Shown here: positions 1 to 8,665 of the stretch, piece after piece
Position numbering within the stretch: position 1 is the first letter of the stretch
How the letters are laid out: each line of letters opens with the position of its first letter
Source: Azospira oryzae
GTDB lineage: Bacteria; Pseudomonadota; Gammaproteobacteria; Burkholderiales; Rhodocyclaceae
DNA: 64,000 nucleotides
Assembly: GCF_004217225.1 (NCBI RefSeq)
Contig: NZ_SHKM01000001.1
Coordinates: forward strand, 310,001 to 374,000
Direction of reading: 5' to 3'
Translations under genes and position numbers: made by a program
The notes under the pieces: generated by a model
Told to the model about the DNA's origin: nothing
Seen by the model: the letters and a program-made list of their open reading frames with translations, nothing else
Databases searched by the model: none

Positions 1-1177
1 GGCCGGGGCCCTGGGCCGCCGCATCGCCGACAACGTGGAAGCCCACATCAAGTACAACGAGGAACTGGCCACCCAGGAAGTGCGCAAGGCAGCCGAGGCC
101 TACAGCAGCGGCAAGGTGGTCTCCATGATCGTCATGGTGCTGGCCACCCTGGGCGTGGCCGGCCTGGGCTTTCTGGTCTACCGCCATGTGGAGCAGTCCC
201 TGGGCAATATGGTGACCATGTTCAAGCGCATCGAGCACGACCTGGATTTCACCGGCCGCCTCGAGGTGCGGGGCACCGACGAAGTGGCCCAGGCCTCCAC
301 CGCCTTCAACCGCCTGCTGGACCGCCTGCAGGCCAGCTTCCGGGAAATCAGCAGCCACACCGAGGCCGTCAATACTGCCGCCAACCGGGTGGCCAATGCC
401 TCCCATGAAATGTCCATCGCCTCCGGCCATCAGAGCGAAGCCGCTTCCAGCATGGCCGCCACGGTGGAGGAGATGACCGTCAGCATCAACCACGTGGCCG
501 ACCGGGCCGGCGAAGCCAACCAGCTTTCCACCGCCTCCGGCGAGCTGGCCCACAAGGGCGAGGGCATCATCGGCGACACCGTGGCCGGCATCAACAGCAT
601 CGCCGAAACGGTGCGTCACGCCTCCGAGCAGATCAGCCGGCTGGAGCAGCAAAGCGAGCGCATCAACAACGTGGTCTCGGTGATCAAGGAAGTGGCGGAC
701 CAGACCAACCTGCTGGCCCTCAACGCTGCCATCGAGGCCGCCCGGGCCGGCGAACAGGGCCGGGGATTTGCCGTGGTGGCCGACGAAGTGCGCAAGCTGG
801 CCGAGCGCACCACCCAGTCCACCCAGGAAATCGCCAGCACCATTCTGGAAATGCAGGCCGGCGCCCAGGCCGCTGTGCAGGGCATCCATGCCGTGGTGGA
901 GCGGGTGGATACCGGCGTCTCCCGGGCCGAGCAGGCCAACCAGGCGATCCAGGAGATCGGCGACGGCTCCCGCCGCACCGTGGATATGGTGGGCGACATT
1001 TCCGACGCCATCCGGGAGCAGAGCGTCGCCAGCACCGCCATCGCCCAGCAGGTGGAAAAGATCGCCCAGATGTCCGAAGAGAACAGCGCCGCGGCCCAAT
1101 CCACCTCCGACACCGCCGGCGAACTGGCCCACCTGGCCCAGGAGATGCAGCAGGTGGTGGCCCAGTACCGGGTGTGA
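1..1177 (+). CDS. methyl-accepting chemotaxis protein, C-terminal part (5' end outside window)
   Basis: The reading frame is open at the window edge, so the N-terminal sensor is missing. What remains is the end of a ligand-binding region, one membrane segment (about nt 115-185, hydrophobic and ending in FLVYRHV), a HAMP-like linker (about nt 190-340) and the full cytoplasmic signalling domain. The highly conserved receptor tip is clear ([16 protein letters not shown] then [18 protein letters not shown], about nt 705-810), where CheA and CheW bind. Glutamine/glutamate-rich coiled-coil flanks carry the likely methylation sites. The gene ends with a good terminator. The ligand cannot be told from this fragment. 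Confidence 0.95.
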   Translation, partial: AGALGRRIADNVEAHIKYNEELATQEVRKAAEAYSSGKVVSMIVMVLATLGVAGLGFLVYRHVEQSLGNMVTMFKRIEHDLDFTGRLEVRGTDEVAQASTAFNRLLDRLQASFREISSHTEAVNTAANRVANASHEMSIASGHQSEAASSMAATVEEMTVSINHVADRAGEANQLSTASGELAHKGEGIIGDTVAGINSIAETVRHASEQISRLEQQSERINNVVSVIKEVADQTNLLALNAAIEAARAGEQGRGFAVVADEVRKLAERTTQSTQEIASTILEMQAGAQAAVQGIHAVVERVDTGVSRAEQANQAIQEIGDGSRRTVDMVGDISDAIREQSVASTAIAQQVEKIAQMSEENSAAAQSTSDTAGELAHLAQEMQQVVAQYRV

Positions 1178-1236
1178 GCGCCAAGGGGTGGGGCCCGAGC
1201 CTCACCGCGGCGTAACCAGCACCCGAAGCAGCAAGG

Positions 1237-1262
1237 AAAAAGGCGCCCATGGGCGCCTTTTT
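1237..1262. terminator. bidirectional intrinsic terminator
   Basis: A perfect stem (AGGCGCCC/GGGCGCCT) with A-rich sequence on one side and T-rich sequence on the other lies between the convergent chemoreceptor and phosphoesterase genes, so it can serve both. Confidence 0.85.
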
Positions 1263-1306
1263 CTCGCAGCGGGGCCGGGCCGAATAGCCGGGACCAGCGC
1301 GGTTTC

Positions 1307-2401
1307 TTAAGCCCGCACCAGCCGCAGCACGGTGATTTCAGAGGGAGCGCCGAGGCGCTTGGGCGGGCCCCAGTAGCCGGTGCCGCGGCTGGTGTAGACC
1401 GTCAGCCGGCCCAGCCGGTGTAGGCCGGCGGTGAAGGGCTGTTGCAGGGGCACGAAGAAATTCCAGGGCCAGAACTGGCCGCCGTGGGTGTGGCCGGAAA
1501 GCTGCAGGTCGAAGCCGGCGGCAGCGGCAGCCGGCGCCGAGCGGGGCTGGTGGGCGAGCAGGATGCGGGTTAGCCCCGGCGGGCTGCCGGCCAGGGCTGC
1601 CGCCGGGTCGCTGGCCTGGGCCGTATCGAAGGCGCCGGCCGAATAGTCCGTCACCCCGGCCAGCACCAGGCGGGAGCCATGGTGGGCGATGACGGTGTGG
1701 CCGTTGTGCAAGCCCTTGAGGCCGATGCGCTCGAACTCCGCCATCCAGGCCCCAGCGCCCGAATAGTATTCATGGTTGCCGGTGACGAAATAGCTGCCGT
1801 GGCGGCTGCGCAGCTGGCCCAGGGGCGCGGTGTGTTCCCGTAGATGCTCCACGCTGCCATCTACCACGTCGCCGGTGATGGCCACCAGATCGGCCTCCAG
1901 CCCATTGACCCGGTCCACGATGGCCTGCACGTAGTCCCGCTTGATGGTGGGCCCCACGTGGATGTCGCTGAGCTGGACGATGGTGAAGCCCTCCAGTGCC
2001 GGCGGCAGGTCGGCCAGGGGCACCTCCACCCGGACGATGCGGGCCACCCGCCGCGCATTGACGTAGCCGAACAGGGTGAACAGGCCGGCAACAGCCACCA
2101 CTGCCAGGGCCGTGGGCTGCGCCAGGGAAGGCGCGCCGGCCAGCAGCAGGCCCGCATCCCGCAGCAGGGTCAGCACCAGCACCGAAGAGAAGAGGCCCAT
2201 GGCTAGGCTGCCCAGCCAGCTGAGCCGGTCCGCCAGGGTTTGGTTGTCGGTGACGAAGCGGCCCAGCAGGCCCAGGGGCACCAGGCAGGCGGAAAGGGCC
2301 AGCCCGGCAATGGCCAGGGCCAGGGCGGCGGGATGCAGATCCAGCGACGGCAGCAGGCGCCAGCCGATGTAGGTATGGAGGCCGCCCATGAGCGGCAGCA
2401 C
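1307..2401 (-). CDS. membrane-anchored metallophosphoesterase (YkuE/YaeI type)
   Basis: Calcineurin-like metallophosphoesterase of 364 aa. The N-terminal ~140 residues are mostly hydrophobic (about three to four membrane segments). The catalytic domain follows with the family's metal-binding blocks in order: LSDIHVG, GDVVDG, GNHEYY and SGHTHGGQFW. Relatives are YkuE of Bacillus and E. coli YaeI, which act on lipid-like phosphates, but the substrate here is unknown. The start is uncertain: GTG at 2401 and ATG at 2389 are both possible, and no better in-frame start lies between 2401 and the previous gene. It may be cotranscribed with the upstream sigma factor and small membrane protein genes on the same strand. 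Confidence 0.88.
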   Translation of the reverse strand: MLPLMGGLHTYIGWRLLPSLDLHPAALALAIAGLALSACLVPLGLLGRFVTDNQTLADRLSWLGSLAMGLFSSVLVLTLLRDAGLLLAGAPSLAQPTALAVVAVAGLFTLFGYVNARRVARIVRVEVPLADLPPALEGFTIVQLSDIHVGPTIKRDYVQAIVDRVNGLEADLVAITGDVVDGSVEHLREHTAPLGQLRSRHGSYFVTGNHEYYSGAGAWMAEFERIGLKGLHNGHTVIAHHGSRLVLAGVTDYSAGAFDTAQASDPAAALAGSPPGLTRILLAHQPRSAPAAAAAGFDLQLSGHTHGGQFWPWNFFVPLQQPFTAGLHRLGRLTVYTSRGTGYWGPPKRLGAPSEITVLRLVRA

Positions 2402-2522
2402 GCGCCACAGGGCCCGGCGCAGGCGGCCGGGCAGGGCGGGCTGGGCCGCAGCAGCGGGCGGTGTGGCCGGCGGCCCCGGGGCGGCACGAGGCGCGCCCGG
2501 GGCCCGGGGAGGTTTCAGACCA

Positions 2523-2909
2523 TCAAGCCTGGTCGGCCGGTTTATCCGCGGCCTTGGCCTGGGGCTCGGCGCCTTCCGCCTGGGGCGTGCAGCAGCGGCT
2601 CCAGCGGCTGTGGAAGCGGCCCTTGAGCTGTTGCCGCTCTTCTTCCGTCAGGCTTTCCCACTGGGCCCGGCGCTCGCGCCAGTGGTGGAAGCCGCCGCCG
2701 CGCATGCCGCCGAAGAGGATGCGGCTCAGCACCAGCACGCCCAGGGCCTGCCAGTAGCTGATGGGGGAGACCCCGGCAAAGAGGTCCGGCAGCAGGCAGT
2801 TCCACAACTGCATCACCACCCAGGTAAGGGCGCCGATGCCGACCACGACCATCAGGCCGATCTTGAGGCAGCGCGAGGCGCAGCCGGATTTTCCAGTTCT
2901 GCATTTCAT
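2523..2909 (-). CDS. small two-helix membrane protein next to ECF sigma factor
   Basis: I do not recognise a named family. The 128-aa product has a short Cys- and Lys-rich N-terminus (Cys at 3, 10 and 14), two hydrophobic segments (about residues 16-45 and 50-68), then a charged helical tail containing WESLTEEERQQLKGRFHSRW and an Ala/Pro-rich end. The ATG at 2909 is preceded by an AGGAAAC ribosome site. It starts 14 bp after the ECF sigma gene ends, so the two are almost certainly one operon. By position it is a candidate membrane anti-sigma or sensor partner, but no zinc anti-sigma (HxxxCxxC) motif is visible, so this is only inference. Confidence 0.75.
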   Translation of the reverse strand: MKCRTGKSGCASRCLKIGLMVVVGIGALTWVVMQLWNCLLPDLFAGVSPISYWQALGVLVLSRILFGGMRGGGFHHWRERRAQWESLTEEERQQLKGRFHSRWSRCCTPQAEGAEPQAKAADKPADQA

Positions 2910-2923
2910 GGTTTGTTTCCTGT

Positions 2924-3517
2924 TCAGGGTTGGGGTTCGTAAAGGGGACGCAGCCGCTGGCGCAGGTGTAGCACCGCCTGCCGCTTCCAGCCGAGCAAGG
3001 TGTTCATGGGCACGCCGCTCTCCGCCGCCATCTCCTTGAAGCTGCGGCCGTCGATCTCGTGGGCGATGAAGGTTTCCCGCGGCCCCGGCGCCAGTTCCTC
3101 CAGGGCCGTGGCGATGGCATCGAGCCACAGGCGGCGCAGATAGGCCGCCTCCGGCCCGCCGTCATCTGCCGGCAGGGCGGCTTCCAGCCAATGCTCCTCG
3201 TCGCCGTCTTCTTGCACGGCCACGGGCAGGGGTTCCTCCCGGCGCTTGCGGAAGCGATCCACGATGCGGTGGCGGGCCACCCGGAACAGCCAGGCCCCCA
3301 CCTGCTCGATGGGCTCCGGCAGGCGCCAGGCCTCCACCAGCTCGAAGAACACGTCCTGCAGAATGTCCTCCGCCTCGCCCGGGTCGGGCACGCGCCGGCG
3401 AATGAAACTCCCCAGCCGCCCGCTCTCCCGGGCAATGGCTTCAGTCAGGCGTCGGTTCTGCTCGGCCATCAGGCGGGTCTCGTCGCGGGGCAGGGAAAGG
3501 GAGAACGATGTGTCCAT
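2924..3517 (-). CDS. ECF-family RNA polymerase sigma factor
   Basis: This 197-aa protein has the two-domain layout of ECF sigma factors. Region 2 (about residues 32-100) contains GEAEDILQDVFFELVEAW and WLFRVARHRIVDRFRKR. Region 4 (about residues 130-190) ends in a helix-turn-helix with GRSFKEMAAESGVPMNTL. A linker of about 35 acidic residues separates them. It would direct RNA polymerase to a small regulon in response to an envelope or stress signal. The ATG at 3517 gives a full-length protein. The small membrane protein gene follows immediately, the usual place for an ECF regulator, though that partner is not of a known anti-sigma type. Confidence 0.92.
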   Translation of the reverse strand: MDTSFSLSLPRDETRLMAEQNRRLTEAIARESGRLGSFIRRRVPDPGEAEDILQDVFFELVEAWRLPEPIEQVGAWLFRVARHRIVDRFRKRREEPLPVAVQEDGDEEHWLEAALPADDGGPEAAYLRRLWLDAIATALEELAPGPRETFIAHEIDGRSFKEMAAESGVPMNTLLGWKRQAVLHLRQRLRPLYEPQP

Positions 3518-3704
3518 GCCTGGGTAGACGAACGAAGGGCATGGATATTGTGGGTAGGTGAAAAAATAGTTGGTGGTAACGGGCAGAGGTTGCCGGGCTT
3601 GGCCCGGGGAACTGCCGGAGGCATCGCCCCATTATCGGCCAGAGTGCCGCCGGTTTGTCGGCGGCTCAGCCGCAAGCCTCAAGGCTACGCCAGTTCCGGC
3701 CATG

Positions 3705-3740
3705 GCAAAAACAAAGCCGCCCGGTTTTCCTGGCGGCTTT
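3705..3740 (-). terminator. intrinsic terminator downstream of the 4214-3810 gene
   Basis: AAAGCCGCC and GGCGGCTTT form a nine-base stem (3713-3721 with 3732-3740). Read on the minus strand it is followed by a T-rich run (3705-3712), so it fits as the end of the two-gene minus-strand unit above it. Apart from this hairpin I see nothing definite in 3518-3809, which must also hold the sigma factor promoter. Confidence 0.75.
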
Positions 3741-3809
3741 CTTGAGCGGCGACGACTATGGTCAGGAGGGCAGGGCCAGGGGATGCAATCCCGGCCCGCT
3801 TCCATGCCT

Positions 3810-4214
3810 TCAGGCAGCAGGATCGGCGGGCACTGCCGGCGGCTTGGCCGCCAGGGGCTGGAAATGGCTGCAATGGCGCAACCGGTGCATGCTTTGCAGG
3901 CTCAGATGCACGGCGCAACTGGCCTCGTCGGCAAAGGTCAGGCTGGGCACGTGGTGGCGACAGTCGGCGCATTTCACTTCCTTGTCACCGGCCAGGGGGA
4001 CGCCGTTGAGTACGGCCAGGGCTACCTCCCGCATCCGTTGCAGCGTCGCCATGGTATCCAGCGAAGCCACCTGGATCAGCCGCGCCCTTTCCCGCAGGGA
4101 AAGGCTGCAACCTTGGACGAAGCCGCCATCGCCCATGGCGTGCAGGCGGGATTGGGCTTGCAGGATCAGCCGGTTCAACTCCGCTTCGTGGGGTGTGATG
4201 GTGCGCTTATCCAT
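3810..4214 (-). CDS. small Cys/His-rich protein of phage type, function unknown
   Basis: The 134-aa product has a helical N-terminal part (residues 1-75) and a C-terminal cluster of metal-ligand residues: CADCRHH, then a Cys before AVHLS, then LRHCSHF, which looks like a small zinc-binding unit. It starts 4 bp after the upstream 77-aa DNA-binding gene, so both are one transcript. Together with the facing repressor-like gene the arrangement resembles the early-control region of a temperate phage. No integrase or structural genes are present, so this is a remnant or a domesticated module. The function is not known to me. Confidence 0.7.
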   Translation of the reverse strand: MDKRTITPHEAELNRLILQAQSRLHAMGDGGFVQGCSLSLRERARLIQVASLDTMATLQRMREVALAVLNGVPLAGDKEVKCADCRHHVPSLTFADEASCAVHLSLQSMHRLRHCSHFQPLAAKPPAVPADPAA

Positions 4215-4218
4215 TGCC

Positions 4219-4452
4219 TCAGTCCTCCGCTGCCCCGCTCGGATTAGCCGTGTCGTGGCTTTCATCCAGGCACAGGTGATTGAGCTTGGCCAGATTGATG
4301 AAGCGGTGCTTGCCGAAACAGATGGAGGGAATATGGTCCCGGTCGCACAGGCCCCGCAGCACGCCTTCCTCAATGCCCACCACTTCCGCGAATTTCTTCC
4401 AGTGCATGATCGGCACCAGCGCCGGCTGGTTGATTCTTTCTGCGACTGTCAT
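4219..4452 (-). CDS. Cox/excisionase-like small DNA-binding protein
   Basis: A 77-aa protein beginning MTVAERINQPALVPIMHWKK. The middle part (FAEVVGIEEGVLRGLCDRDHIP, then GKHRFINLAKL) fits a winged-helix/MerR-like fold such as phage Cox or excisionase proteins, in which a small HTH is followed by a wing giving PSICFGKHRF. The ATG at 4452 is chosen over further-upstream starts because it keeps the AT-rich control region free. It is transcribed away from the repressor-like gene at 4536, the classic lysis-lysogeny geometry. The assignment is by fold pattern, not by recognition of a specific homologue. Confidence 0.65.
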   Translation of the reverse strand: MTVAERINQPALVPIMHWKKFAEVVGIEEGVLRGLCDRDHIPSICFGKHRFINLAKLNHLCLDESHDTANPSGAAED

Positions 4453-4535
4453 AATCACTTTGCTCCACAATGAAGCACACATAATCACAATAAGAATTAT
4501 ATGTGCGAATAAGCAAAATATTTACTAGTGAATAT
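4453..4535. promoter_or_regulatory. divergent AT-rich control region with inverted and direct repeats
   Basis: This is the most AT-rich stretch in the neighbourhood. It holds an interrupted inverted repeat (CACATAAT at 4478-4485 with ATTATATGTG at 4496-4505) and a direct repeat ATAATCAC at 4451-4458 and 4481-4488. It lies exactly between the divergent Cox-like and repressor-like genes, so it probably contains both promoters and their operators. Confidence 0.55.
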
Positions 4536-4865
4536 ATGACAGAGAGTTACGCGGGTCAAGGGGAAACGTCGGCGATCAGGGCTAGGGTGGCGGCTGTGGT
4601 GACAGCCAAGACCGAGCCTCACCGCAAGTTCAAGCACATGGAAGAGCTGACGGGCGTCAAGGCCGCGTCATGGAAGGCGGTGTGCGAAGGACGGCAGCGG
4701 GCGAATGAAGAGCACTTTGAGGCGATTGGAGTGGCTTGGCCCGAGTACTCGCTTTGGCTGCTGACGGGGAAGTCTCAGCCTGAGGCTGGGCAGACTAGTC
4801 CTGAACTGGAGCAGCTTAAAACCCTTCAGCAGAATCTGGCGAAGGGTTATTTGGACCAAAGCTAA
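4536..4865 (+). CDS. phage repressor-like DNA-binding protein
   Basis: A 109-aa protein starting MTESYAGQGE. Residues ~10-70 carry a helix-rich section (TSAIRARVAAVVTA, HMEELTGVKAASWKAVCEGR, EEHFEAIGVAWPEYSLWLLTG) that reads like the HTH of small phage regulators; endings of the type WPEYSLWLLTG are common in such proteins. A GTG at 4503 in the same frame is an alternative start but would run into the putative operator. It faces away from the Cox-like gene, and about 165 bp later the restriction operon begins in the same direction. It could control the restriction genes, but no direct evidence is visible. Confidence 0.6.
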   Translation: MTESYAGQGETSAIRARVAAVVTAKTEPHRKFKHMEELTGVKAASWKAVCEGRQRANEEHFEAIGVAWPEYSLWLLTGKSQPEAGQTSPELEQLKTLQQNLAKGYLDQS

Positions 4866-5031
4866 AGTCCCGTGGTAGTAGCCGATATGGCTCCAGTCCA
4901 TTGCCACCTCGGCAAAAACGTCCGTTGTTGAGACTCTGTCTATAGACTTGCAAGCCTACCGTGCCAGTTCGTACTAATTCTGTTTGCAGAGGGTGCGATG
5001 CGACTAAAGAACAACACAGGGAGTACCTAGA

Positions 5032-7584
5032 ATGGCTGCCAAGGAAGCCAAGGCCCGTATCAAGATCAATAAGCTGTTAGAGGAGTCTGGTTGGCGCTTC
5101 TTCGATGATCTAGCGGGTAAGGCCAACATCGTTCTTGAACCAAAAGTCAAACTGACCAAGGATGCTGTAGATGCCCTTGGTGACAATTTCGAGCAATCAA
5201 GCAATGGATTCATTGACTTCCTCTTGCTCGACGATGCAGGTTTTCCTCTCCTTGTTCTTGAAGCCAAGTCGGAAGACAAGAATCCCCTGGTTGGCAAAGA
5301 ACAAGCGCGCAAATACGCCAAGTCACAAAACTGCCGCTTCGTCATTCTCTCCAACGGCAACCTCCATTATTTCTGGGATCTGGAGCAGGGTAACCCCCAC
5401 ATCATTACCCGTTTCCCCTCACCTGATTCGATCAAGGGCTATCACCGCTTCCAGCCCAATCCGCAGCGCTTGATCACCGAGCCGGTTAGCAAGGACTACA
5501 TCGCGCTGACGCAGATGCCAGGCTATGCCACCGAGGCGGGCTGGAACAATGCCGGTGAGCGCGATGCCTTCATCCAGAAGAATCGTCTGCGTTTCCTACG
5601 CGACTATCAGAAGCGCGCCGTGCAGGCGATTCAGGATGCCGTTGCCGAAGGTCACAGCCGCTTTTTGTTCGAGATGGCCACCGGCACTGGCAAGACGTTG
5701 ACCGCCGCCTCCGTCATCAAGCTCTTCCTGCGTACCGGCAACGCACGCCGCGTGCTCTTCCTCGTTGACCGGCTGGAACTTGAAGACCAGGCCAACAAGG
5801 CGTTCGTCGCCTATCTGAAAAACGATTACACCTCGGTGATCTACAAAGAGCGCCGTGATGAATGGCGCAAGGCCGAGATTGTCGTCACTACCGTGCAATC
5901 CCTGCTTTTCAACGACAAATACCGCCGACTGTTCTCGCCCACTGATTTTGACTTGGTTATTTCTGACGAAGCGCATCGCTCAATCGGGGGCAACGCACGT
6001 GCCGTGTTCGAGTATTTCGTCGGTTACAAGTTGGGCCTGACTGCGACGCCGCGGGACTACCTGAAGAAATTCGACGCGTCCAAGCCCAGTACCCGTGACC
6101 CGCGGGAAGCCGAACGTCGGCTGCTACTCGATACTTACCGTACTTTCGGCTGCGAGTCCGGTCAGCCGACTTTCCGGTATTCCCTGCTAGACGGCGTGCG
6201 CGAAGGTTTCTTGATCAACCCCGTGGTTGTTGATGCGCGGACCGACATCACTACGCAATTGCTGTCGGATAAAGGTTATGCCGTCGCCAATGGGGGGGAG
6301 GGCGGGGAAGAAGGCAGTGAAGACAGCTTTTTCCAGAAGGACTTCGAGAAGAAATTTTTCTCCGAATCTACCAACCGCATTTTCTGCCAGACCGTTCTCA
6401 ATAATGGCTTGCGCGATCCGATCAGCCACGAGTTTGGTAAGTCCATCGTTTTTGCGGTCAGCCAGAACCACGCGGCCAAGCTGACCCAACTCCTCAATGA
6501 GCTGGCCGATGTCATCTGGCCGGACAAGTACCAATCCGATTTTGCGGTGCAGGTCACCTCGTTGATCCCCGATGCCCAGCAGTACACCATCAACTTCACC
6601 AACAACAACCTGCTCGGCTCCGCCAACTTTCTAGAGGCCTACAAAACCAGCAAGGCCCGGGTTTGTGTCACCGTTGGCATGATGACCACCGGTTATGACT
6701 GCCCGGATATTCTCAATCTCGCCCTGATGCGGCCGGTGTTCTCCCCGTCTGATTTCGTTCAAATCAAGGGCCGCGGCACACGTAAGCATGGCTTCCTCGA
6801 GCAGTTATTCGACAAACAGCTCAAGGCGCAGATCGGCAGGCAGGAGAAAAGTCAGTTCAAGTTCTTCGATTTTTTTGCCAACTGCGAGTACTTCGAGGAG
6901 AAGTTTGATTACGACCAGGTGCTCAAGCTGCCGAGACTGGGCACTGGCGAAGGCAACGGTGAGGTTGGCGGCACGACCATTGGCCCGAACGGCGAATACA
7001 TCCACGGCGGTCCCGACAATATCCATCAGGTCCGGGAGGAAGCCGTTGGCCCCCAGGGCATGAAGATCGACCGCATGTTCTTCGAAGGCTTCGAAAACGT
7101 GGTCAAGGCTGATCCGATCCTGCAGCGCCAGGTAGATAACGAACAGTGGGACCAGGCCATCGACTACGTCACCACCCACCTGCTCGACAAGCCGGCCGAG
7201 TACTACACCCTCGACAAACTGCGTCGCGCCGCCGGCGTGGATCGGCGGCTGACCCTGCGCGAGATTCTGGAAAAAATCTTCGGCCTCATCCCCTATTTCA
7301 AGGGCAAGGACGAACTCCTTGAGGACGAATTCCAGAAGTTCCTGCTCGACCAGCCCCCCGAAGCCCTGAGCCAACATGCCGAGGCCGTTGTTGCCATGAA
7401 GTATTTCTTCAAGGCCTACGCTACTGACGGGCACTTGCGGGACATTCTCGAAAAGAAGCGGCTGACCGACCTTAACGTCAACCCAGCCTTCAGCATGGCC
7501 GACTTCAAGGCCGTGCCCCAGGAATGGCGTGAGCGCATTCCCGAGTACGTGAAGGATTACGTCTCCCTCAACCAGTTCATGTGA
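5032..7584 (+). CDS. hsdR: type I restriction endonuclease, HsdR subunit
   Basis: This is the motor and nuclease subunit (850 aa) of a type I system. The N-terminal PD-(D/E)xK nuclease shows D62 in GFIDFLLL and E77-A-K79 in LVLEAKSED. The superfamily 2 helicase part has a P-loop (MATGTGKT, about residue 214), a DEAH box (ISDEAHRS, about 309), GLTATP (about 335) and a late motif ending KGRGTRKHG. The size is normal for the shorter EcoAI-like HsdR proteins. The subunit translocates DNA and cuts unmethylated DNA when complexed with the methylase and specificity parts, encoded 1.1 kb downstream as one fused gene. The sequence is noticeably less GC-rich than the chromosomal genes around the island. 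An AGGGAG site precedes the ATG. Confidence 0.95.
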   Translation: MAAKEAKARIKINKLLEESGWRFFDDLAGKANIVLEPKVKLTKDAVDALGDNFEQSSNGFIDFLLLDDAGFPLLVLEAKSEDKNPLVGKEQARKYAKSQNCRFVILSNGNLHYFWDLEQGNPHIITRFPSPDSIKGYHRFQPNPQRLITEPVSKDYIALTQMPGYATEAGWNNAGERDAFIQKNRLRFLRDYQKRAVQAIQDAVAEGHSRFLFEMATGTGKTLTAASVIKLFLRTGNARRVLFLVDRLELEDQANKAFVAYLKNDYTSVIYKERRDEWRKAEIVVTTVQSLLFNDKYRRLFSPTDFDLVISDEAHRSIGGNARAVFEYFVGYKLGLTATPRDYLKKFDASKPSTRDPREAERRLLLDTYRTFGCESGQPTFRYSLLDGVREGFLINPVVVDARTDITTQLLSDKGYAVANGGEGGEEGSEDSFFQKDFEKKFFSESTNRIFCQTVLNNGLRDPISHEFGKSIVFAVSQNHAAKLTQLLNELADVIWPDKYQSDFAVQVTSLIPDAQQYTINFTNNNLLGSANFLEAYKTSKARVCVTVGMMTTGYDCPDILNLALMRPVFSPSDFVQIKGRGTRKHGFLEQLFDKQLKAQIGRQEKSQFKFFDFFANCEYFEEKFDYDQVLKLPRLGTGEGNGEVGGTTIGPNGEYIHGGPDNIHQVREEAVGPQGMKIDRMFFEGFENVVKADPILQRQVDNEQWDQAIDYVTTHLLDKPAEYYTLDKLRRAAGVDRRLTLREILEKIFGLIPYFKGKDELLEDEFQKFLLDQPPEALSQHAEAVVAMKYFFKAYATDGHLRDILEKKRLTDLNVNPAFSMADFKAVPQEWRERIPEYVKDYVSLNQFM

Positions 7585-7645
7585 ATCGCCAAAACGAAGC
7601 AACATCGACTACAATCGAAGCTTTAATGACTACATTGGCATTCCC

Positions 7646-8254
7646 GTGCTGCTTGATCTTCTATTTGGCACCTACCGGCAGCGAGCGCTGGCCCAGTTGC
7701 TCTTGCATCCCGAGAGCAGCTACCACGTCCGCGAACTGGCCCGCCTGACCGGAACCACGCCGGGCACCCTGCACAAGGAATTGGCCCGGCTGGCCGAAGT
7801 CGGCCTGTTACAACGGGAAAAGCAGGGCAATCAGGTGCGCTACCAGGCCAACCGGGAGTGCCCGGTTTTCGCCGAACTGGCGGGCCTGTTCCGCAAGACC
7901 AGCGGCCTGGTCGGCGTGCTGGCCGAGGCCCTGAGGCAGCTCCAGCCCCCGCCGCAACTGGCCATGGTCTTCGGTTCCTTAGCCCGGGGCGATGAAAACG
8001 CCCGCAGCGACGTCGATCTGCTGCTGATCGCCGACTGCAGTTTTGGCGACGCCATCAAAGCCTTGCACCCCGCCCAGTCCATCCTGCAACGGGAGATCAA
8101 CCCGGTGCTCTATACCGCCGCCGAGTTTGCCCAGCGCGTCGCAGCCAAGGATGGCTTCGTCTGGAACATTCTCGCCAACCCCAAACTCTTCGTGATCGGC
8201 ACCGTCCATGACCTTGGAAAATTTGCTGGCGATTCATCGCCTGCAGGCGTTTGA
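7646..8254 (+). CDS. HTH-MNT nucleotidyltransferase (MntA-like), partner of the HEPN gene
   Basis: The 202-aa product joins a winged HTH (residues ~10-65, SSYHVRELARLTGTTPGTL) to a minimal nucleotidyltransferase domain. The domain carries VFGSLARGDENARSDVDLLL (residues 108-127), in which the GS pair and D122/D124 match the catalytic pattern. In MNT/HEPN pairs the MNT protein neutralises the HEPN toxin, in studied cases by transferring AMP to it. Here the next gene overlaps by 47 bp and is HEPN-like. A GTG at 7646 is the best start in frame. The pair sits inside the hsdR-hsdMS operon. The HTH suggests it may also regulate the locus. Confidence 0.85.
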   Translation: MLLDLLFGTYRQRALAQLLLHPESSYHVRELARLTGTTPGTLHKELARLAEVGLLQREKQGNQVRYQANRECPVFAELAGLFRKTSGLVGVLAEALRQLQPPPQLAMVFGSLARGDENARSDVDLLLIADCSFGDAIKALHPAQSILQREINPVLYTAAEFAQRVAAKDGFVWNILANPKLFVIGTVHDLGKFAGDSSPAGV

Positions 8255-8660
8255 AGCGACGCCGGACGGCGTCCTGCGCCTGCTGGCATCGGCCGAGCGC
8301 AACCTGGCCGATGCCCGCCTGAGCAAACTCAGCAACGACAACCGCTTCGACGCCGCCTACAAGACCATCATGCAATGCGCCATGGTCGGCCTGTGGGCCA
8401 ATGGCTATCGCACCGCCACCAGCCAGCCCGGCCACCATCAGACCGCCCTGCAAGCCCTGCCCAAGACCCTGGGCACGGCTGCAGATACGGTCATCGTTCT
8501 CGATGCCCTGCGCAAGCAGCGCAACCTTAACGACTACGAAGGCGACCCCGTCACCGACGCCGCCGTCCGGGAATGCCTAGCCCAGGCCGAAGCACTGCTC
8601 ACCCACACCCGGCAATGGCTGCAACGCCATCGCGCCGACCTGCTTAGCGAAAACGAATAA
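8208..8660 (+). CDS. HEPN-domain protein, partner of the MNT nucleotidyltransferase
   Basis: A 150-aa all-helical protein with the length and layout of HEPN proteins: an N-terminal helix pair, RFDAAYKTIMQCAMVGLWANGY (~46-67), and a C-terminal helix with the motif region LRKQRNLNDYEGD (101-113). The usual HEPN RNase signature R-x4-6-H is not present. Arg102 and Arg105 are there, but Asn108 occupies the histidine position. It may therefore be a non-cleaving or differently acting HEPN protein. It overlaps the MNT gene by 47 bp and ends 5 bp before hsdMS, so all are translated together. A toxin role would be by analogy only. Confidence 0.8.
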   Translation: MTLENLLAIHRLQAFEATPDGVLRLLASAERNLADARLSKLSNDNRFDAAYKTIMQCAMVGLWANGYRTATSQPGHHQTALQALPKTLGTAADTVIVLDALRKQRNLNDYEGDPVTDAAVRECLAQAEALLTHTRQWLQRHRADLLSENE

Positions 8661-8665
8661 ACCCC

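Noticed and set aside
3810-4865. Complete prophage
   Set aside because: No integrase, replication, capsid or lysis genes are found on either side.
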